A DNA stretch of 9,286 nucleotides from an uncultured Eubacteriales bacterium. GTDB taxonomy: Bacteria; Bacillota; Clostridia; Christensenellales; UBA1242. The DNA lies in NCBI GenBank assembly GCA_900557655.1, contig USTX01000017.1, positions 1 to 9,286 on the forward strand, in the 5' to 3' direction. Position 1 is the stretch's first letter. The number at the start of each line of letters is the position of its first letter. Below are positions 1 through 6,481 of the stretch, piece after piece. The notes below the pieces were generated by a model. It was not told the DNA's origin, made no database searches, and was given only the letters and a program-made list of their open reading frames with translations. The translations under genes were made by a program, and so were the position numbers.

Positions 1-63
1 AGCTGGTAATAATCCCCCTAACATCAACATCATTATTAATAAACTTGATACAATTCTTTTCAT
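1..63 (-). CDS. Exported protein, N-terminal fragment (signal peptide), runs off the window
   Basis: Reading leftward from an ATG at 63-61, the frame stays open to the window edge and encodes 21 residues. It starts Met-Lys-Arg, followed by a run of Leu, Ile, Met and Gly ending in Leu-Leu-Pro-Ala. This is the charged n-region plus hydrophobic core of a Sec signal peptide. A Shine-Dalgarno site, AAAAGG (77-72), sits 8 bases before the ATG. No lipobox cysteine is visible, but the cleavage region lies outside the window. Only the export signal can be seen, so the function of the mature protein is unknown. The local sequence is much more AT-rich than recF. Confidence 0.6.
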   Translation of the reverse strand, partial: MKRIVSSLLIMMLMLGGLLPA

Positions 64-84
64 AATACTTACCTTTTATTTAGT

Positions 85-294
85 TTAAATATTTACTAAA
101 CCCTTGTTTTCCCCGATAACCTTACCGTTATAAACTTTTTTGTAATTCTTGTTTTTTCATTTTTTATCATCTCCATTAAAAACACTTAAATCATCTTTAG
201 TAATTCTATCAATTTTATATTCATATAATTCATTATAAGTAATTTTTCTATTATTATATAAATTATATTGTATCAAATCATAAAGTTTAAGATT
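85..294 (-). pseudogene. Possible gene remnant: leftward frame interrupted by one TGA
   Basis: One leftward frame runs from codon 294 to a TAA at 87-85 and is broken only by a TGA at 159-157. The first 45 codons read like a charged soluble protein, with segments such as ITYNELYEYKIDRITKDDL. After the TGA the same frame gives NYKKVYNGKVIGENKGLVNI before the TAA. No good start codon or ribosome site is seen at its upstream end, where another in-frame TGA (297-295) lies next to the recF stop. I infer the decayed 3' part of a gene, but GC is about 17% in a sampled 60 bases (181-240), so chance remains possible. The stretch could instead be leader for the exported-protein gene: a weak promoter-like pair, TTAAAC (290-285) and TATAAT (267-262) with 17 bases between, lies in it. 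No terminator for recF is visible here. Confidence 0.3.
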
Positions 295-301
295 TCAACT
301 T

Positions 302-1417
302 TCAACTTTTACCTTTTACTTTCTCCCCTTCCGCCACCGTGCCGTTTTTTACTTTCAGTTGGACAAATTTTGTGTCTTTGGGTTTAAACTTAAACGAAGT
401 GCCTGTAAAGATTGCTTGGGCATCTTCAACCGCTTCAAACAGTTTGCGCTGGCGGCGGGTGTCAAGTTCTGAAAACACGTCGTCTAAGATAACAACGGGC
501 TTTTCGCCAAGTTCCTCTTCCATAATCTTCATCTCGGCCAGTTTAAGCGCAAGGGCTATGCTGCGCGATTGACCCTGGCTTGAAAACACGCGCGCGTCTG
601 CCCCGTTTAGCTCAATTTTAAGGTCGTCACGGTGCGGCCCAACCCCAGTATAACCAAGTTCCATATCACGGCTTAGCCCCTCGTCAAGCGCACGCAAAAG
701 ATTCTTTTTAATCTCGTCACGCGTTTCGCCTTTAACACCAACATAACTAAGTTTAAGATCTTCTTTATTGGCACTTAAATCGTTTAAAAACTTGTTTGCC
801 ATCGGCGACAGTTTATTTACAAAACTTTTGCGCGTTTTAACAATAGCCGCGGCAATGGACGTAAGTTGCTCATCCCAAACACCAATTGTGTCAATAATCT
901 TTGCGGGGTCGCGCTCGGTTTTTAAAAGTTTGTTGCGCTGGGCAAGCACCTTTTCATACCGCAAACAAAGGTTATAATAACTTTCGCTTAGCATTGAAAT
1001 ATCGTCGTCTAAAAAATCTCTGCGGTCACTTGGCGCGCCGCTTACGATTTTAAGTTCTTGCGGGCTGAAATACACGCAAACAAGGTTGCCAAACACCTGC
1101 CCCACGCGCGAAACGGGGTTGTTGTTAATAACAAAACTTTTCTCTTCGGTTTTGTTTATATAAAAATCTATAAGCACGTCACCCTCGTTTTTATTAACAA
1201 CAAGGTTAACCTGTGCCCCATCCGCGCCCGAAAGAATCATATCTTTGTCGTTATGAGTGCGCGGCGATTTGGTTCGGCTTGCAACAACGATGGCCTCAAC
1301 GAGGTTAGTTTTGCCCTGACCATTCAGCCCCGAGATAAGATTTATCCCGCGCGAAAAATTAACCTCGGCAGACTGATAGTTTCGAAAGTTTTTAAGTTTA
1401 AGGTTTACAACATTCAT
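302..1417 (-). CDS. recF: DNA replication/repair protein RecF
   Basis: RecF is an SMC/ABC-type ATPase that binds gapped DNA and helps load RecA during single-strand gap repair. At 371 residues it has the family's usual length. A Walker A loop, GLNGQGKT, lies at residues 30-37; the ABC signature SSQGQSR is near 279-285; Walker B VVILDD ends at D312-D313 and is followed by the D-loop SELD (316-319). The VGPHRDDL segment typical of RecF is also present. The ATG at 1417 has a Shine-Dalgarno site, AGAAGG, 8 bases upstream, and its own promoter in the spacer shared with dnaA. The stop is TGA, the only TGA stop among the complete genes here; a TAA follows five codons later in frame. The gene is divergent from dnaA, whereas it usually follows dnaN in the same direction. 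Confidence 0.96.
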   Translation of the reverse strand: MNVVNLKLKNFRNYQSAEVNFSRGINLISGLNGQGKTNLVEAIVVASRTKSPRTHNDKDMILSGADGAQVNLVVNKNEGDVLIDFYINKTEEKSFVINNNPVSRVGQVFGNLVCVYFSPQELKIVSGAPSDRRDFLDDDISMLSESYYNLCLRYEKVLAQRNKLLKTERDPAKIIDTIGVWDEQLTSIAAAIVKTRKSFVNKLSPMANKFLNDLSANKEDLKLSYVGVKGETRDEIKKNLLRALDEGLSRDMELGYTGVGPHRDDLKIELNGADARVFSSQGQSRSIALALKLAEMKIMEEELGEKPVVILDDVFSELDTRRQRKLFEAVEDAQAIFTGTSFKFKPKDTKFVQLKVKNGTVAEGEKVKGKS

Positions 1418-1450
1418 TCCGGTGGCCTTCTTTGTGCTTTATTTAATGGT

Positions 1451-1479
1451 ATTGTAACAAAAAATCAAAAAAGTGTCTA
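1451..1479 (-). promoter_or_regulatory. Promoter of recF
   Basis: Read leftward, TAGACA (1479-1474, one mismatch to TTGACA) is separated by exactly 17 bases from TACAAT (1456-1451). This is a good sigma-A-type promoter placed 33 bases before the recF ATG. Confidence 0.65.
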
Positions 1480-1519
1480 GAAATTTGCGTTTTTTAACTT
1501 GTTTTTTTAACAAATCTAG
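1477..1519. repeat. Imperfect inverted repeat between the recF and dnaA promoters
   Basis: CTAGAAATTTG (1477-1487) faces CAAATCTAG (1511-1519). The arms match apart from two extra bases in the left arm. The left arm overlaps the recF -35 element and the right arm lies in the spacer of the dnaA promoter, so a protein binding both arms could affect both genes. Short TTTTTTAAC direct repeats lie between the arms. Regulatory use is inference. Confidence 0.35.
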
Positions 1520-1527
1520 TCTATAAT
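1499..1527 (+). promoter_or_regulatory. Promoter of dnaA-dnaN
   Basis: TTGTTT (1499-1504), 17 bases, then a perfect TATAAT (1522-1527). It lies 28 bases before the dnaA ATG and should drive dnaA, dnaN and probably the membrane protein gene after them, because the gaps between those genes are only 11 and 3 bases and hold no terminator. Confidence 0.65.
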
Positions 1528-1555
1528 GAGATAAAGATAAAAAGGAGAAGTGGCT

Positions 1556-2956
1556 ATGGACGGATTTGACGATTTAATTATCCCCGCATCAAAAAAGAAA
1601 AGCGTTAATGATATTTGGGAAGAGGCCAAACTTTCAATCGCCAAAGACATAACTGCCATTTCTTTTGACGTTTGGATTAAAACCTTAGAGCCCGTTGACA
1701 TTATTGATGACACGCTTTGTTTGTGTGCAAGTTCAACCTCGGGCAAAAACATCATTTTAAAAAACCAGACCTATTATGACAGTATTCTTAGGGCGATAAA
1801 AGACCTTGTTCCCACCGTCACCAAGCTTGAACTTGTAGTGCGCGATGAGGGCGATAAGCCTCAAACGGTAACCGAGATTGAAAAGCGCCCAGCACGAATG
1901 GCTAAGCAGCCTGAAAAGCAAACCAGTTTTTCATTTAACCCCAAGTATACGTTTGACAATTACGTTATTGGGGGCAACAACCAGTTTGTTGCAGCGGCTG
2001 CTAAGGCGGTGGCAACCAACCCTGGGGGCAGTTATAACCCACTGTTTATCTATGGCGGCGTTGGACTTGGAAAAACTCACCTTTTGCACGCGATTGGCAA
2101 TGCGATTACCGAGCAACACCCTGACCTTAACGTGGTTTATGTTACCATCGAAAAGTTTACCAATGACCTAATTGAAAGCATCCAAAAAGGAAGCAACAGC
2201 GCCAAAAGCGAGTTTAGGACGAAATACCGCAATGCTGACGTTTTGATTGTTGATGACGTTCAGTTTATTATTAACAAAAACAGCGTTCAAGAAGAATTTT
2301 TTCACACTTTTAACGAACTTAACCAAAATGGCAAACAGATTGTTATTTCAAGTGATAAGCCTCCAAAAGAGATTAACCCGCTTGAAGAAAGGTTGCGCAG
2401 CCGTTTTGAATGGGGCTTAATTGCAGACATAGGCCTGCCAGACATTGAAACGCGTATCGCGATTTTAAACAAAAAGGCCAGCCTTGAAAGGTATAACGTT
2501 GACCCTGAGGTAATTTCATACATCGCTGATGCGGTTAAAACCAATATCCGCGAGATGGAGGGTATGCTTGCAAGGGCGGTGTTTTACGCTGGGCTTTTGG
2601 GTCAGCCAAGGGTCACGATGGACACCGCGCGGGAGGCGTTAAAAAACTATCTTATTCAAACCGAAGAAACGGTAGACGCGGGCAATATCTTAGACGTTGT
2701 TTGCAAGTATTATAACCTTAAAAAGGAAGAGTTACTTGCAAGGAAACGAACCAAAGAAATTGCCGAGGCGCGCCAGATAGCGATGTTTCTTATCGCCGAG
2801 TTTATCAATATGCCTCTTGCAAGTATCGGCAGTATTTTTGGAAAAGATCACGCAACGGTAATATACGCTAAAAACAAGGTCGCCGAAGACATTAAAAAGT
2901 CACCAAAACTGGCCGTGCAAATTAACGATATGAAACAAATGATTAAGTGTAAATAA
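1556..2956 (+). CDS. dnaA: Chromosomal replication initiator protein DnaA
   Basis: DnaA is the AAA+ ATPase that binds oriC, melts it and recruits the helicase. With the ATG at 1556 it has 466 residues, a normal length. Domain I covers roughly residues 15-95, and a polar linker follows. The AAA+ core has Walker A GGVGLGKT at 167-174, Walker B with D233-D234, and the sensor segments VISSDKPP and NIREMEG. Domain IV carries the DNA-binding signature as GKDHATV (429-435), a mild variant of the commoner RDHTTV. Start choice: a GTG at 1550 is in frame, but the Shine-Dalgarno AAAGGAG (1541-1547) leaves it only 2 bases of spacing. The ATG at 1556 has 8, so the ATG is preferred. Confidence 0.98.
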   Translation: MDGFDDLIIPASKKKSVNDIWEEAKLSIAKDITAISFDVWIKTLEPVDIIDDTLCLCASSTSGKNIILKNQTYYDSILRAIKDLVPTVTKLELVVRDEGDKPQTVTEIEKRPARMAKQPEKQTSFSFNPKYTFDNYVIGGNNQFVAAAAKAVATNPGGSYNPLFIYGGVGLGKTHLLHAIGNAITEQHPDLNVVYVTIEKFTNDLIESIQKGSNSAKSEFRTKYRNADVLIVDDVQFIINKNSVQEEFFHTFNELNQNGKQIVISSDKPPKEINPLEERLRSRFEWGLIADIGLPDIETRIAILNKKASLERYNVDPEVISYIADAVKTNIREMEGMLARAVFYAGLLGQPRVTMDTAREALKNYLIQTEETVDAGNILDVVCKYYNLKKEELLARKRTKEIAEARQIAMFLIAEFINMPLASIGSIFGKDHATVIYAKNKVAEDIKKSPKLAVQINDMKQMIKCK

Positions 2957-2967
2957 GGAGAACGAAA

Positions 2968-4071
2968 ATGAAACTTATATGTGAAGGTCTTGATTTAAGT
3001 GAAGCCGTTTTAAAAGTTATTAAGGCTTCTGCAAGCAAAACAACCAATCCAATCTTAGAGGGCATCAAGTTAAAGGCATGCGATGACAGCCTTACGCTTA
3101 CCGCTACTGACAATGAAATAACCATTGAAAAAACCATCCCTGCTGACGTTAAAATCGAGGGCGAGGTTGTGATTCCGGGCAAGTTTTTTGCTGAGTTTGT
3201 TAAAAAGTTAAGCAATGAGCAAATTGAGTTAAGCCTAACTGAGAAAAAACTTTTAAAAATCAAATATACTGACAGTGAGGGCTTTTTGCAATGCCTAAAC
3301 GAGCAAGAATTCCCTACTATCAAAACGCTTGACAACCCTGAAAAAATCATCATCATGCAAAACGACTTGCGTGACCTTATTAACAAAACGATTTTCAGTG
3401 TTGCTATTGATGACGCACGCCCTATCTTAAAAGGTTGCCTTTTTGAAATTGCTGGCGGCGAGATGACAAGTGTTGCTCTTGACGGATTTAGGCTTGCGCT
3501 TGTTCATAAACAGATTAAATCAACATCGGCCGATTTCAGTTTTATCGTGCCTGCCCGCAGCCTTAACGAAATAAGCAAACTTTTGGAAGACAATGATGAA
3601 GACATTGAGATTTTCATCCAAAAGAATTATCTTATGATAAGCCTTGGGTCAACAAAGGTTGTAACAAGGCTGCTTGATGGAGACTTTATTAACTATCGCC
3701 AAGTTATTCCAAGCAACACAACCAGCACGATTACCATCAACAAAAAGCAACTTGAAGACGGCTTAGAGCGCGCCAGCCTGCTTGCTAAGATGGACAAAAA
3801 TAATCTTGTTAAGTTTGAAATTCGTGACAAACTTTTAACCATCACAAGCCAAAGCGATATCGGTAACGTTACTGAAAACATAACGATAAGCCTTGAAGGG
3901 CGTGACCTTTCAATCGCCTTTAACGCGCGCTATGTAAGCGATTGCCTAAGAAATATTGAAGACGATTTTATCAAAATCAACTTCACCTCGCCTATCGCGC
4001 CATGCACGATAACCAAAAGCGAAAACAGTGAATACCTATATTTGATTTTACCAGTAAGGATTGTGGGGTAA
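2968..4071 (+). CDS. dnaN: DNA polymerase III beta subunit (sliding clamp)
   Basis: DnaN forms the ring-shaped dimer that tethers the replicative polymerase to DNA and serves as a docking platform for repair and replication proteins. The 367-residue length matches three clamp domains of about 120 residues each. Recognisable family segments include NPILEGIKL near the N-terminus, ARPILKGCLFE at the start of domain 2 with the VALDGFRLAL strand after it, and the C-terminal YLILPVRI strand near the protein-binding pocket. The gene begins 11 bases after dnaA, and its Shine-Dalgarno AAGGAG (2955-2960) overlaps the dnaA stop codon with 7 bases of spacing, so the pair is cotranscribed. The gap is too short for the origin elements that some Bacillota keep between these genes. 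Confidence 0.97.
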   Translation: MKLICEGLDLSEAVLKVIKASASKTTNPILEGIKLKACDDSLTLTATDNEITIEKTIPADVKIEGEVVIPGKFFAEFVKKLSNEQIELSLTEKKLLKIKYTDSEGFLQCLNEQEFPTIKTLDNPEKIIIMQNDLRDLINKTIFSVAIDDARPILKGCLFEIAGGEMTSVALDGFRLALVHKQIKSTSADFSFIVPARSLNEISKLLEDNDEDIEIFIQKNYLMISLGSTKVVTRLLDGDFINYRQVIPSNTTSTITINKKQLEDGLERASLLAKMDKNNLVKFEIRDKLLTITSQSDIGNVTENITISLEGRDLSIAFNARYVSDCLRNIEDDFIKINFTSPIAPCTITKSENSEYLYLILPVRIVG

Positions 4072-4074
4072 ATT

Positions 4075-4719
4075 ATGAAAACAAAAAACATCTTTTTAAT
4101 AAGCGCCTTAAGTTTATCTGGCCTTTATTTCGTGTTTTTAATGCTTTCAATTTTTGGCGTGTTTAACATCAAAACGCCTAATAGCTTCAACTTTATCTGG
4201 GCCATCGTTGGCATCATCGTTTGCCTTGGGCTTTACACTCTTGCGCTGTTTATCGAAAACCGCAAAAAACTTGACGTGCCCGTTTGGATTTCTTGTACCT
4301 TTATTACCTGCTTCTTTATCTTCGTAAACATCTTTTACATCCTTGGCTTTTATGAAAATATTTATCTTACGATGATTTTTTACGCAGCGCTTAGCGTGCT
4401 TGTAAGCATCCTTTCAATTTCAATCTATTATAACTGTTTAAAAAATGACGACGGGCTTTTAAAAAACAAACTTGGCTTTACGGGCTTTATGCTTTTTTCA
4501 ATAAGCACCACCCTTTCAGTTTGTTTTGAGGTTGTTATTGTGTTTATCAAATACCTTTCAAACACAAACATTAACTTAACAACCTATATTGTATCAAGTT
4601 TTTCAATCTTGCTTTTAGGCGCGGGTATCTTTGCTCTACTTTTCAGCCATTCAATCAAAGGCAACAAAAAGTTTGCCAACGCCTGCCTAATCAAAGTCAG
4701 CAAAACTGCTTCAAAATAA
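4075..4719 (+). CDS. Integral membrane protein of unknown function, about six helices
   Basis: The 214-residue product is almost wholly hydrophobic, with about six membrane helices near residues 7-29, 40-61, 69-90, 96-117, 131-160 and 168-190. Short polar links such as ENRKKLD and KNDDGLLKNK separate some of them, and the C-terminal tail is basic. There is no signal peptide apart from the first helix and no catalytic motif I recognise. Only 3 bases separate it from the dnaN stop. A GGGG stretch at the end of dnaN lies about 6 bases before the ATG, so it is probably translated from the dnaA-dnaN message. Its codon use and GC resemble dnaN, suggesting a resident gene. A terminator follows at once. 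The family could not be assigned. Confidence 0.85.
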   Translation: MKTKNIFLISALSLSGLYFVFLMLSIFGVFNIKTPNSFNFIWAIVGIIVCLGLYTLALFIENRKKLDVPVWISCTFITCFFIFVNIFYILGFYENIYLTMIFYAALSVLVSILSISIYYNCLKNDDGLLKNKLGFTGFMLFSISTTLSVCFEVVIVFIKYLSNTNINLTTYIVSSFSILLLGAGIFALLFSHSIKGNKKFANACLIKVSKTASK

Positions 4720-4728
4720 CCAACAAAC

Positions 4729-4758
4729 AAAAATACTTCCAATCGGGAGTATTTTTTT
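4729..4758. terminator. Bidirectional rho-independent terminator
   Basis: AAAAATACTTCC (4729-4740) pairs over 12 bases, with one G-T wobble, to GGGAGTATTTTT (4745-4756) around the loop AATC, and the T-run continues to 4758. On the other strand the hairpin is also followed by Ts. It separates the dnaN unit from the convergent AT-rich gene, whose stop codon lies inside the T-run. Confidence 0.85.
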
Positions 4759-5158
4759 AATTGCATAAAATTATTTCCTTCTTTAACACGTCAGCAACAT
4801 CTACAAGTAAACGGTTAAAATTATAATTATTTTCAATTATAATCATATCGCAATAAAGCAATTTAATTAATTCTATATATTCTATCGTATTATCTGTTAA
4901 ATCACAAAATTCAGTATCTACAACACTTTTAATGTTATTAAATAGCGGCAAATATTCCTGTTCAAAAAATGTCAAACAAAACCATACTTGCTGAGATTTT
5001 AAATAATTGATTAATGGTTGTATATCGTCTTGTTTCTTAACAATAAGATTCACTTTAAGTTTTTTATTTTTATTATTCTTTACAGTTTCAACAAATTTAG
5101 GACTATTTATAACTTTGTTTAAATTATGAGCAACCACTAAGCAGTTTAAACATCTCAT
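4757..5158 (-). CDS. AT-rich orphan protein with a possible Rossmann-like end
   Basis: This 133-residue protein is not one I recognise. It starts MRCLNCLVVAH, with a CxxC pair at residues 3 and 6. The rest alternates hydrophobic strands (KVNLIV, VWFCLTFF, DMIIIE, EIILC) with polar or helical stretches, as in an alpha/beta fold. The end, IELIKLLYCDMIIIENNY...VADVLKKEIILC, loosely recalls the closing strand-helix-strand of DprA/SLOG-type Rossmann domains; this is weak inference. The ATG has a Shine-Dalgarno, TAGGAG, 8 bases upstream. GC is about 22% over 4801-4980 (40 of 180 bases) against about 45% in a sample of the next gene, pointing to acquired or fast-drifting DNA. It faces the regulator gene across a palindrome-rich spacer and is convergent with the dnaN unit. 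Confidence 0.65.
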   Translation of the reverse strand: MRCLNCLVVAHNLNKVINSPKFVETVKNNKNKKLKVNLIVKKQDDIQPLINYLKSQQVWFCLTFFEQEYLPLFNNIKSVVDTEFCDLTDNTIEYIELIKLLYCDMIIIENNYNFNRLLVDVADVLKKEIILCN

Positions 5159-5197
5159 TATTACAACTCCTACATATTATTAACAAGTTTTTACCAA

Positions 5198-5267
5198 TTA
5201 TGATATAAAATATTACATAATAAGATATAATTATGTAATTATTACACCTATTTCGATAATATCATAA
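5198..5267. repeat. Outer inverted repeat in the divergent spacer
   Basis: TTATGATAT (5198-5206) and ATATCATAA (5259-5267) are perfect 9-base inverted arms enclosing a second, inner inverted repeat. The whole lies between the leftward AT-rich gene and the rightward XRE regulator gene. Such arrangements often hold operators of the neighbouring repressor, but the extreme AT content makes chance matches easier. Confidence 0.45.
5212..5239. repeat. Inner inverted repeat, perfect 10-base arms
   Basis: ATTACATAAT (5212-5221) and ATTATGTAAT (5230-5239) are perfect inverted arms with an 8-base centre. The spacing, a little under three helical turns end to end, would suit a dimeric regulator or a cruciform. 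No T-run follows, so it is not a simple terminator. The adjacent XRE protein is the obvious candidate binder, by inference. Confidence 0.5.
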
Positions 5268-5302
5268 ATTTTAGTTATTGTAAAATTATTTTAGGGTATT
5301 AT

Positions 5303-5617
5303 ATGAAGTATTTTAATCTTACAAAAAATGAAATATTGCAGCGTATTGGGTATTTCAGGCAGCGCAAAGGCATAAGCGCCTATGAACTTGGTATGATTTT
5401 GGGGCACTCTAAAACCTATTTCTATCGCATTCAAAACGGGTCGATTACCCTTAGCGTTGATATGCTGCTTGAAATTCTTGAAGTTTTAGAGGTTTCAACC
5501 TACGAGTTCTTTTATCCCGACCTTGCAAGTTTTGAAAAAGACCAACAGCAACTTAAATTCGTAAAAAGTTTAACGGCGGACGAGTTTGACGCCATAACAA
5601 AACTTATTAAAAGATAA
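5303..5617 (+). CDS. XRE-family helix-turn-helix transcriptional regulator
   Basis: This is a 104-residue DNA-binding protein of the Cro/CI (XRE, HTH_3) type. The five-helix domain spans about residues 9-70. Its helix-turn-helix centres on YELGMILGHSKTYFYRIQNG, and the usual closing segment is MLLEILEVLEVSTYEFF. The last 30 residues are a short charged helix (LTADEFDAITKLIKR) that could mediate dimerisation. There is no peptidase or ligand domain. The ATG is preceded by AGGG 6 bases upstream, a modest ribosome site. GC is normal for the chromosome, unlike the AT-rich gene it faces. The likely target is the palindromic spacer just upstream, which would mean control of itself and of the divergent gene; this is inference. 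Confidence 0.88.
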   Translation: MKYFNLTKNEILQRIGYFRQRKGISAYELGMILGHSKTYFYRIQNGSITLSVDMLLEILEVLEVSTYEFFYPDLASFEKDQQQLKFVKSLTADEFDAITKLIKR

Positions 5618-5623
5618 TTTTTG

Positions 5624-5651
5624 CCCTAAGGGAACGGCCTTGGGGTTTTTT
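5624..5651 (+). terminator. Rho-independent terminator after the XRE regulator
   Basis: CCCTAAGG (5624-5631) pairs with CCTTGGGG (5638-5645), 8 pairs with one wobble, around a 6-base loop and followed by six Ts. It ends the regulator transcript just before the rpmH promoter. Confidence 0.85.
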
Positions 5652-5665
5652 ATTTCAAGTTTTTA

Positions 5666-5694
5666 TTGACAAAGTTTGTAATTTAATTTATAAT
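5666..5694 (+). promoter_or_regulatory. Consensus promoter of the rpmH-rnpA-yidD-yidC-jag operon
   Basis: A perfect TTGACA (5666-5671), 17 bases, then a perfect TATAAT (5689-5694), located 43 bases before the rpmH ATG. A full sigma-A consensus fits the very strong expression expected for a ribosomal protein gene. Confidence 0.9.
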
Positions 5695-5737
5695 TAATTC
5701 ACTGTGAAAAACAGAATTACTTAAATTGGAGATTATC

Positions 5738-5872
5738 ATGAAAAGAACTTATCAACCTAAAAAAGCTCATCGCACAAAAGTTCACGGCTTCCGCGCCAGA
5801 ATGAAAACAAAAGGCGGCCGCAACGTTCTTGCAAGAAGAAGAAATAAAGGCAGAGCAAGACTAGCTGCGTAA
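5738..5872 (+). CDS. rpmH: Large ribosomal subunit protein bL34
   Basis: bL34 is a small, very basic 50S ribosomal protein that binds 23S rRNA. The 44-residue product starts [12 protein letters not shown], contains HGFRARM and ends in [12 protein letters not shown], which matches the family along its whole length. The ATG has a GGAG ribosome site (5728-5731) 6 bases upstream. It is the first gene of the operon, and its TAA shares one base with the ATG of rnpA (TAATG), so translation of the two is probably coupled. Confidence 0.97.
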   Translation: MKRTYQPKKAHRTKVHGFRARMKTKGGRNVLARRRNKGRARLAA

Positions 5873-6213
5873 TGCTTAAACAACAATATAGGTTAAAGAA
5901 AAAATATCAATTTAACTACACTTATAAAAGTGGGCAAACACAGGGTGCTAAGCACCTTTTAATTTGTTACACAAAAAGTAAGAATAAGTGCGTTAAAATT
6001 GGTTTATCGGTAACAAAAAAGGTTGGCAAAGCTTTTATGCGCAATCGCATCAAACGCAGAATTCGCGCAGCCCTTTCGCCTAACCTTGAACGCATTAAGC
6101 CTAACTTTAACCTTATTGTTATCGCAAGGTCAAATATCACTGACGCAACTTTTGCGGAGATTGAAAAAGACCTTAATTTTTGTCTAACAAAAGCGGGGCT
6201 GTGGCGTGATTAG
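5872..6213 (+). CDS. rnpA: Ribonuclease P protein component
   Basis: RnpA is the protein cofactor of RNase P. It binds the catalytic RNA and the 5' leader of precursor tRNA so that mature 5' ends are made. The 113-residue length is typical. The conserved basic motif RNRIKRRIR lies at residues 57-65, after the KIGLSVTKKVGKA strand. The C-terminal half has the NLIVIARSN strand and the final helix usual for the family. It begins on the last base of the rpmH stop and has no separate promoter. Its 3' end overlaps yidD by 8 bases. Confidence 0.96.
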   Translation: MLKQQYRLKKKYQFNYTYKSGQTQGAKHLLICYTKSKNKCVKIGLSVTKKVGKAFMRNRIKRRIRAALSPNLERIKPNFNLIVIARSNITDATFAEIEKDLNFCLTKAGLWRD

Positions 6214-6481
6214 CCTTATTAAATTCATCACGCGCATACCAAAGATGATGGCAAGCGGCGCGGTTTGGGTTTATATCTATTGCATATCGCCCATGCTGCC
6301 ACATGTTTGCAGGTTTACGCCCTCATGCGCGGTTTATACCGTTGAGGCCATCTCGTCTTTTGGATTTTTCAAAGGCGTTTGGCTTGGTATAAAGCGCGTG
6401 TTTAGGTGCAATCCAAAAACCAAGGGCGGGCTTGACAGCGTGCCATACAATCTTAAAGGAGACTATAAGTGGGTAATGTAA
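6206..6481 (+). CDS. yidD: Membrane protein insertion efficiency factor YidD
   Basis: YidD is a small membrane-associated protein that supports YidC-dependent insertion of membrane proteins. The 91-residue product carries the family hallmark CRFTPSC at residues 35-41, followed by W59-L60-G61-I62-K63-R64 and RCNP with C68. An N-terminal amphipathic or hydrophobic segment precedes these. The usual ending, GG followed by D and VP, is present as GGLDSVP. The start is a GTG at 6206 inside the end of rnpA, an 8-base overlap that suggests translational coupling. Its stop overlaps the yidC start region, as is common for rnpA-yidD-yidC operons. Confidence 0.95.
   Translation: MISLIKFITRIPKMMASGAVWVYIYCISPMLPHVCRFTPSCAVYTVEAISSFGFFKGVWLGIKRVFRCNPKTKGGLDSVPYNLKGDYKWVM

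Noticed and set aside
158..160. Leftward ATG with a GGAG upstream giving a 10-codon peptide (MKKQELQKSL)
   Set aside because: It is very short, in AT-rich DNA, and another frame through the same bases looks more protein-like.
302..307. TGA read as tryptophan (code 4), since recF ends in TGA and the frame at 85-294 contains TGA
   Set aside because: dnaA, yidC and other genes are full length with TGG for Trp and no internal TGA; one TGA stop is normal for code 11.
1058..1480. Rightward 140-codon open frame opposite recF
   Set aside because: It lies antisense to a clear recF coding sequence and shows no family features or ribosome site; it is a shadow frame.
1550..1555. GTG at 1550 as the dnaA start
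   Set aside because: It would sit only 2 bases after the AAAGGAG site; the ATG at 1556 has 8 bases of spacing.
2943..3386. Leftward 147-codon open frame opposite dnaN
   Set aside because: Low-complexity Ser/Leu/Phe translation antisense to dnaN; it is a shadow frame.
5198..5267. AT-rich palindromes as the origin's unwinding element or a CRISPR-like array
   Set aside because: There are no DnaA boxes next to them and no regular direct repeats with spacers; an operator is more likely.
5703..5711. TGTGAAAAA as a DnaA box
   Set aside because: Two mismatches to TTATCCACA on the minus strand and no companion boxes nearby.
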